A DNA stretch of 36,453 nucleotides from contig JADMJR010000368.1 in assembly GCA_018780365.1 (NCBI GenBank), forward strand, positions 1 through 36,453. The letters run 5' to 3'. Source of the stretch: Acidovorax sp. (GTDB taxonomy: Bacteria > Pseudomonadota > Gammaproteobacteria > Burkholderiales > Burkholderiaceae_C). Shown here in pieces: positions 32,141-36,453 of the stretch (positions are counted from its first letter, which is position 1; each line of letters starts with the position of its first letter). The notes under the pieces are model-generated. The model did not search any database, was not told the DNA's origin, and saw nothing but the letters and a program-made list of their open reading frames with translations. The position numbers were made by a program, and so were the translations under genes.

Positions 32141-34320
32141 GGATCGAGGGGCAGCCGGATCTCGAAGAGGGCGCCGCCGCCGTCGCGGTTGCGGGCCTGC
32201 AGCTCGCCACCCATGCTCTCGACGATGGAGCGGCAGATGTTCAGCCCCAGCCCCAGCCCGTCCGAACGGGTGGTGAAAAAGGGCTCGAACAGGCGCTCGG
32301 CGATCCCCGGGGGCAGGCCGGGGCCGCGGTCGAGCACCTGCACCAGCGCGTGGCCGCCATCGGTTGTGATGCGCAGCCGCAGCTCGTGCCCACCGGGTGG
32401 GGGCGTGTGGGTCTGCATGGCCTGCAGGGCGTTGAGGCCGAGGTTGATCACCACTTGCTCCAGCAGCACGCGGTCTGCGCTGACACGCAGTGGCACGGGC
32501 GCCTGGTCGATGCGCACGGGGATGCCATGGCGGCGGGCTTCGGCGCGCAGCAGCAGGCCCAGGGATTGTTCGACGATGGCCTGCAGGTCGCAGGGTTCGC
32601 GGGTTTCGGGGTGCTGGCGCACCCAGCGCCGGATGCGGCCCACGATGTCCGAAGCCCGCAGCGCTTGCGCCGACAGCGCCGCCAGGCTGTCGTTGAGTGG
32701 CCCGGTCTTGCCCTGTTCGGCCAGCGCACGCGCGGCCGCCGCATAGTTGACCAGGGCCGCCAGGGGCTGGTTGAGTTCGTGCGCCAGGGTGGACGCCATC
32801 TCGCCCACGGTGACGACGCGCTGCACGCGCTGCAGCTGTGTTTCGCGCTGTTGCTGCTGTTCTTCCGCGCGCTTTTGCGCCGTGATGTCCACCACCGAAC
32901 TCATCCAGCCGATGTGCTGGCCGTTGCCGTCGATGAGGTGCGCCGTGTAGAACATGGTGTACACGTCCGACCCGTTGCGGTGCCGCAGCCGGTTCTCCTT
33001 GCCCTGGGGTGTGGCCTTGCCGGCCAGGATGGTGTCGCTGTCGTTCCAGTGCCGGTCCAGCTCGTCGGGGTGCCAGTAGGGGTAGGGTGGCAGCTGGCCG
33101 ACGAGCTCGTCAGCGCTGTAGCCCACCATGTCGCACATGGCGGCGTTCACGTAGACGATGCGGCCTTCCAGGTCGCGGGCACGCATGCCCACGAGCAGCG
33201 AGTCCTCCATCGACTGGCGGAAGGCCTGGGCCTGCTGCAGGGCATGGGTGCGTTCTTGCACACGCTGCTCCAGCCCGATGCGGGCCTGGCGGTTTTCTGC
33301 CAGGCGGCGCTCGCGCAGCTGCCAGTAGAGCGCACCCAGCACCAGCAGGCCCGAGGCCAGCGTGGCCAGCGCCCAGGCCTGCTGGCGCGCCACGGTGACC
33401 ACCCGGCTGTCGGCCGTGACGGTGAGTGTCCAGCCCAGGTCGGGCAGGGCTTCCTCAAACGCCAGGTACTGCTTGCCGTTGCCATCCAGGCGCAGCTCCG
33501 CGCCGGGCGGGTCGTTCTGCTGGCGCAGCGCCCAGGGCACGGGGCGGGGTGTCCAGCCGGTGCCGTACTGCTCGTTGTGCTGGAGCTGCTGCACGTCGGC
33601 GGCGGTCACGGGCCGGCTGGTGCGGTAGAGCCAGGCTGGCACCGAGCCCAGGAACACGATGCCACGCTCGTCGGTCACAAACACCGGGTCGCGCAGCTGC
33701 TCCCAGGGGTTGGCGATGGGCTCCATGCGCACCTTGACGGCCACCACACCGATCACCTGGCCGTTTTCCCGCACCGGCGCAGAGACAAACAGGCCGGGCT
33801 CGCCCGTGGTTTTGCCCACGCCATAGAAGCGGCCGGTTTCTCCGTTCAGTGCATCCCGAAAGTAGGGGCGGTTGCGGTAGTTCTGGTGCACGAAGCTGTT
33901 GGGCGTGTCCCAGTTGCTTGATGCGAGCGTGAGGCCCTGCAGGTCCATCACGTAGAGCATGTCGGAGCCCGCGTGGTGGTTCACGGTCTGCAGGTAGGCG
34001 TTGGCGGCATCGCGCACCTCCTGGGATGCGGGGTGGTGCAGCAACTGGCGCACCAGCGGGTGCTGGGCGGTGGTGAAGGGCAGGTAGTTGTAGCGCGTGG
34101 CCACCCCCCGCAGGGCCAGGGCCTGTACCTCGCCCGAGCGGCGCAGGTTGTCCCATTGGGTGTCACGCTCGCTTTGTGCGGCCCATTCGCCCGCTCCCAC
34201 CACCAGCAGCACCGCCACGCAGAGCATGGCGGCAATGAACCCGGCACCCCAGCGCCGGTGGGGCATGGCGCGCGGGGTGCCTTCCGCTGGGGAGTCGGCG
34301 GGCGCCGCGCGCGGTTTCAC
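32137..34320 (-). CDS. Cache-PAS sensor histidine kinase (DctS-like)
   Basis: 727 residues from a GTG at 34320, two bases past the stop of the reductase gene; an ATG at 34266 is an alternative. An N-terminal membrane helix (GFIAAMLCVAVLLVVGAGEW) opens a large periplasmic Cache-type domain (residues about 60-310, with SYxRPYFRDALNGETG-like text NRPYFRDALNGETGRFYG). A second membrane helix, a PAS domain, HisKA with His in TLAHELNQPLAALVNY, and HATPase with GPGLP and GLGLGLN follow. This is the architecture of DctS-type C4-dicarboxylate sensors. With the Bug receptor gene adjacent, an organic acid signal is likely. Confidence 0.94.
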   Translation of the reverse strand: MKPRAAPADSPAEGTPRAMPHRRWGAGFIAAMLCVAVLLVVGAGEWAAQSERDTQWDNLRRSGEVQALALRGVATRYNYLPFTTAQHPLVRQLLHHPASQEVRDAANAYLQTVNHHAGSDMLYVMDLQGLTLASSNWDTPNSFVHQNYRNRPYFRDALNGETGRFYGVGKTTGEPGLFVSAPVRENGQVIGVVAVKVRMEPIANPWEQLRDPVFVTDERGIVFLGSVPAWLYRTSRPVTAADVQQLQHNEQYGTGWTPRPVPWALRQQNDPPGAELRLDGNGKQYLAFEEALPDLGWTLTVTADSRVVTVARQQAWALATLASGLLVLGALYWQLRERRLAENRQARIGLEQRVQERTHALQQAQAFRQSMEDSLLVGMRARDLEGRIVYVNAAMCDMVGYSADELVGQLPPYPYWHPDELDRHWNDSDTILAGKATPQGKENRLRHRNGSDVYTMFYTAHLIDGNGQHIGWMSSVVDITAQKRAEEQQQQRETQLQRVQRVVTVGEMASTLAHELNQPLAALVNYAAAARALAEQGKTGPLNDSLAALSAQALRASDIVGRIRRWVRQHPETREPCDLQAIVEQSLGLLLRAEARRHGIPVRIDQAPVPLRVSADRVLLEQVVINLGLNALQAMQTHTPPPGGHELRLRITTDGGHALVQVLDRGPGLPPGIAERLFEPFFTTRSDGLGLGLNICRSIVESMGGELQARNRDGGGALFEIRLPLDP

Positions 34321-34322
34321 GG

Positions 34323-35387
34323 TCAGCCGCCGTGTTTATCGGCCTCGGAGGTGAACGAGTCGGCGAAGAACTCTTCGGGGGGCAGGCCGCGCTGGGCGCT
34401 GTAGGCATCGCGGGCCGAATCGACCACGATGGGCGCGCCGCAGGCATAGACCTGGTGGCCCGAGAGGTCGGCAAAATCGTCCAGCACGGCCTGGTGCACA
34501 AAACCCGTGCGGCCGCTCCAGGCGTCCTCAGGCAGGGCGTTGGAGATGACCGGGATATAGCGCAGCCAGGGCAGTTCGGCGGCGCGGGCCTGCACCCAGT
34601 CGTGCATGTAGAGGTCTTCCGGGCGGCGGCCGCCCCAGTAGAGCGCGGTGGGGCGGGTGATGCCCTTGAACTGCAGGTGCTCGATGAGCGCCTTGATGGG
34701 GGCAAAACCGGTGCCCGAGGCCAGCAGCACGATGGGTTTGTCCGAGTCCTCGCGCAGGAAGAAGCTGCCAAACGGGCCTTCGACCCGCAGGATTTCCTTT
34801 TCCTTCATCGCGCCGAACACATGGTCGGTGAACTTGCCGCCCGGCATGTGGCGGATGTGCAGCTCCACGCCCGGGGCCTCGGTTTGCGTGTGGGGGGCGT
34901 TGGCCATCGAATAGGCGCGGCGGGCGCCGTCGCGCAGGATGAACTCGATGTACTGGCCCGCGTGGTAGCGGAAGGTGTCGGCGGCGGGCAGCTGCAGGCG
35001 CACCTGCATCACATCGTGCGACTTCTTCTCCAGTGCCGCCACGCGCACGGGCATTTTTTTGACCGGGTAGGCGCTTTCGTCAGTGACCTGGCGCGATTCA
35101 AGCACCACATCTGACAAAGGGTGCGCGCAGCAGGTCAGCACCAGGCCGGCGGCCTCTTCGTCGGCCGTGAGCGCCTTGGACTGGTGTCCGCCATGGTGCA
35201 CCGTGCCGCTGATTTTCTTGCACTTGCAGGAGCCGCAGGCACCGTCCTTGCAGCCGTAGGGCAGGCCGACACCGCTGCGGATGGCGGCGGCCAGGATGGC
35301 CTCGCCCGCATTGGCACTGAAAGCGCGGCCGCTGGGCTGCACGGTGATCTGGAACGCTGCGGTGGTGGCAGCCTCGGCGCTGGTCAT
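34323..35387 (-). CDS. Ferredoxin-type flavin reductase (CDP-6-deoxy-glucoseen reductase-like)
   Basis: 354 residues from the ATG at 35387. The N-terminal plant-type [2Fe-2S] domain has Cys ligands in GCKDGACGSCKC and LTCCAHP. It is followed by an FAD-binding domain with RRAYSMANAP and an NAD-binding domain with VLLASGTGFAPIKALI. Electron flow is NAD(P)H-FAD-[2Fe-2S]-partner. Database names for this group (CDP-6-deoxy-delta-3,4-glucoseen reductase) reflect sequence similarity; the true partner oxygenase or dehydratase is not present in the window. It sits at the head of the kinase/regulator operon. Confidence 0.92.
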   Translation of the reverse strand: MTSAEAATTAAFQITVQPSGRAFSANAGEAILAAAIRSGVGLPYGCKDGACGSCKCKKISGTVHHGGHQSKALTADEEAAGLVLTCCAHPLSDVVLESRQVTDESAYPVKKMPVRVAALEKKSHDVMQVRLQLPAADTFRYHAGQYIEFILRDGARRAYSMANAPHTQTEAPGVELHIRHMPGGKFTDHVFGAMKEKEILRVEGPFGSFFLREDSDKPIVLLASGTGFAPIKALIEHLQFKGITRPTALYWGGRRPEDLYMHDWVQARAAELPWLRYIPVISNALPEDAWSGRTGFVHQAVLDDFADLSGHQVYACGAPIVVDSARDAYSAQRGLPPEEFFADSFTSEADKHGG

Positions 35388-35436
35388 GTTGTGGGTATCC
35401 TCGGGACGTGTTCTATCCAAGCAAACGGACCCGATT

Positions 35437-36390
35437 TTGCCTTCAAACCAAAGCCCCCTCGGCGCCCTGCCAGCGCGCTTTCGCCGTGAACGCCTGCTGA
35501 TCGTCGGGTGTGGTGACGTGGGTCAACGCGTGGCGCGCGCCCTGAACACCGGCCCCGGCGCCGGGCGCCTGCAGGTGCTGGCGCTGACTTCCAGCCCCGC
35601 AAGGGTGGCTGGTTTGCGCCGCCTGGGGGTGACGCCGCTGGTGGGCAACCTGGATGACGCCGCCACGGTGCGGCGCTTGTCGGGGGTGGCCACGCGGGTG
35701 CTGCACCTGGCCCCACCGCCGGGTGAAGGGGCTGGGGGGGCTGCCTGGTGGTGTGACCCGCGCACCGTGGCACTGGCCCGGTTGCTGCGGCTGCGCAGCC
35801 TGCCCCTGTCTCTGGCTTACGCATCGACCAGCGGGGTCTATGGCGACTGCCAGGGCGCCCTGGTGTCCGAGACGCGAACCCTGGCCCCGGCCACGCCCCG
35901 CGCGCAGCGCCGGGTGAATGCCGAGCGCGCCGTGCGCCACCTGGGCCGTGCCGGGGTGCGGGCCAGCGTGCTGCGCATTCCGGGCATTTACGCGCCCGAC
36001 CGCGAGGGCGGCACGCCCGAGGCCCGCCTGCGCCGGGGAACTCCGGTGCTGGTGCCCGAAGACGATGTGTTCACCAACCACATCCATGCCGATGACCTGG
36101 CACGGGCCTGCATGGCAGCCTTGTGGAAAGGGCGCCCCCAGCGCGCCTACAACGTCAGCGATTCGACCCACATGAAGATGGGTGACTACTTTGACCTCGC
36201 CGCCGATCTGTATGGCCTGCCGCGCCCGCCGCGTGTGCCGCGCAGTACGGCCCAGGAGCAGCTGTCGCTGATGCTGCTGAGCTTCATGGGTGAGTCGCGC
36301 CGATTGGACAACCAGCGCATGCGGCAAGAGCTGGGGCTGCGGCTGCACTACCCCAGTGTGGCCGAAGGGCTGCGGGGCGTGGGGGCTTAG
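35437..36390 (+). CDS. NAD(P)-binding epimerase/dehydratase-like protein
   Basis: About 317 residues from a TTG at 35437, the best start before the Rossmann motif; an upstream ATG at 35281 would overlap the neighbouring gene. The nucleotide loop is LLIVGCGDVGQRVA (GxGxxG). Then comes YASTSGVYGDCQG with the Ser/Tyr region, and LRIPGIYAPDREGG and FTNHIHADDLARACMAAL, as in extended short-chain dehydrogenases of the YeeZ type. The substrate is unknown. It is divergent from the reductase gene and ends beside a hairpin and the insertion-sequence-like edge. Confidence 0.86.
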   Translation: MPSNQSPLGALPARFRRERLLIVGCGDVGQRVARALNTGPGAGRLQVLALTSSPARVAGLRRLGVTPLVGNLDDAATVRRLSGVATRVLHLAPPPGEGAGGAAWWCDPRTVALARLLRLRSLPLSLAYASTSGVYGDCQGALVSETRTLAPATPRAQRRVNAERAVRHLGRAGVRASVLRIPGIYAPDREGGTPEARLRRGTPVLVPEDDVFTNHIHADDLARACMAALWKGRPQRAYNVSDSTHMKMGDYFDLAADLYGLPRPPRVPRSTAQEQLSLMLLSFMGESRRLDNQRMRQELGLRLHYPSVAEGLRGVGA

Positions 36391-36391
36391 G

Positions 36392-36410
36392 ACAGGCTCT
36401 TAGAGCCTGT
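36392..36410. terminator. Hairpin after the epimerase-like gene
   Basis: ACAGGCTC-TTA-GAGCCTGT, a perfect 8-bp stem, starts two bases after the stop codon and is followed by TCAAAATCTTTT. It may be a terminator, or part of the end of the adjoining insertion sequence. Confidence 0.5.
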
Positions 36411-36453
36411 TCAAAATCTTTTGAGCAATAGCGCCAGGAACGCCAGATGGACG
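36411..36453 (-). mobile_element. Possible insertion-sequence end with transposase C-terminus
   Basis: The minus strand reads ...VHLAFLALLLKRF followed by a stop at 36411, a 13-residue hydrophobic/basic tail such as ends some transposases. The 14-mer at 36402-36415 also occurs at 19549-19562. The window ends before the gene can be identified, so this is a low-confidence call. Confidence 0.35.

Noticed and set aside
30263..32746. 827-aa plus-strand frame opposite the Bug receptor and regulator
   Set aside because: It crosses several recognised genes and a repeat, and its composition is shadow-like.

Overview
The window looks like a chromosomal segment of a high-GC betaproteobacterium, most likely Comamonadaceae (Acidovorax-like). 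The grounds are a Bug-family solute receptor, a DUF3579 gene beside argD/argF, an hda-HAD phosphatase-pcnB-folK string, and short dispersed intergenic repeats of a kind I associate with this family. No rRNA, tRNA or CRISPR was seen. Most genes are housekeeping or metabolic; a few accessory pieces sit between them.

Layout, left to right. 1-1315: two-component pair on the minus strand, with the sensor kinase cut by the window edge. 1438-3420: lipoprotein S9 peptidase. 3522-4346: a visibly AT-richer two-gene cassette (62-aa basic Gly/Pro-rich protein plus a two-TM, SLATT-like protein), closed by a terminator. 4789-7347: a Fur-box-preceded ferrous iron operon, feoA-feoB-Cys-rich membrane protein. 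7438-10269: HD-domain protein, then argF and argD (argD-argF overlapping). 10536-12044: DUF3579 protein convergent with a stand-alone AAA ATPase. 12272-15279: rpsT, murJ and a SirB1-type transglutaminase-like/TPR protein. 15358-18400: orphan ParB-like protein, CorA/ZntB-type transporter, and polyphosphate kinase 2, the last two flanking a candidate Pho box. 18519-20803: a three-gene operon of isochorismatase-like hydrolase, DJ-1/PfpI protein and GlxA-type AraC regulator. 20978-26261: chemotaxis receptor, AI-2E family permease, purM and an MFS transporter. 26525-30173: hda, HAD-IB phosphatase, pcnB and folK. 30422-35387: Bug solute receptor, GTG-overlapping response regulator/sensor kinase pair, and a ferredoxin-type flavin reductase. 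35437-36390: NAD(P)-binding epimerase-like protein, followed at the right edge by what looks like an insertion-sequence end.

The observations most worth a second look are the 3522-4346 cassette, a dispersed repeat embedded in frame inside argF (8433-8484) whose relatives lie in three intergenic spacers, the enlarged helix-turn-helix of the 31445-32140 response regulator, and the candidate Fur, Pho and palindromic operator sites. Functions are assigned by reading motifs by eye; no database search was run.
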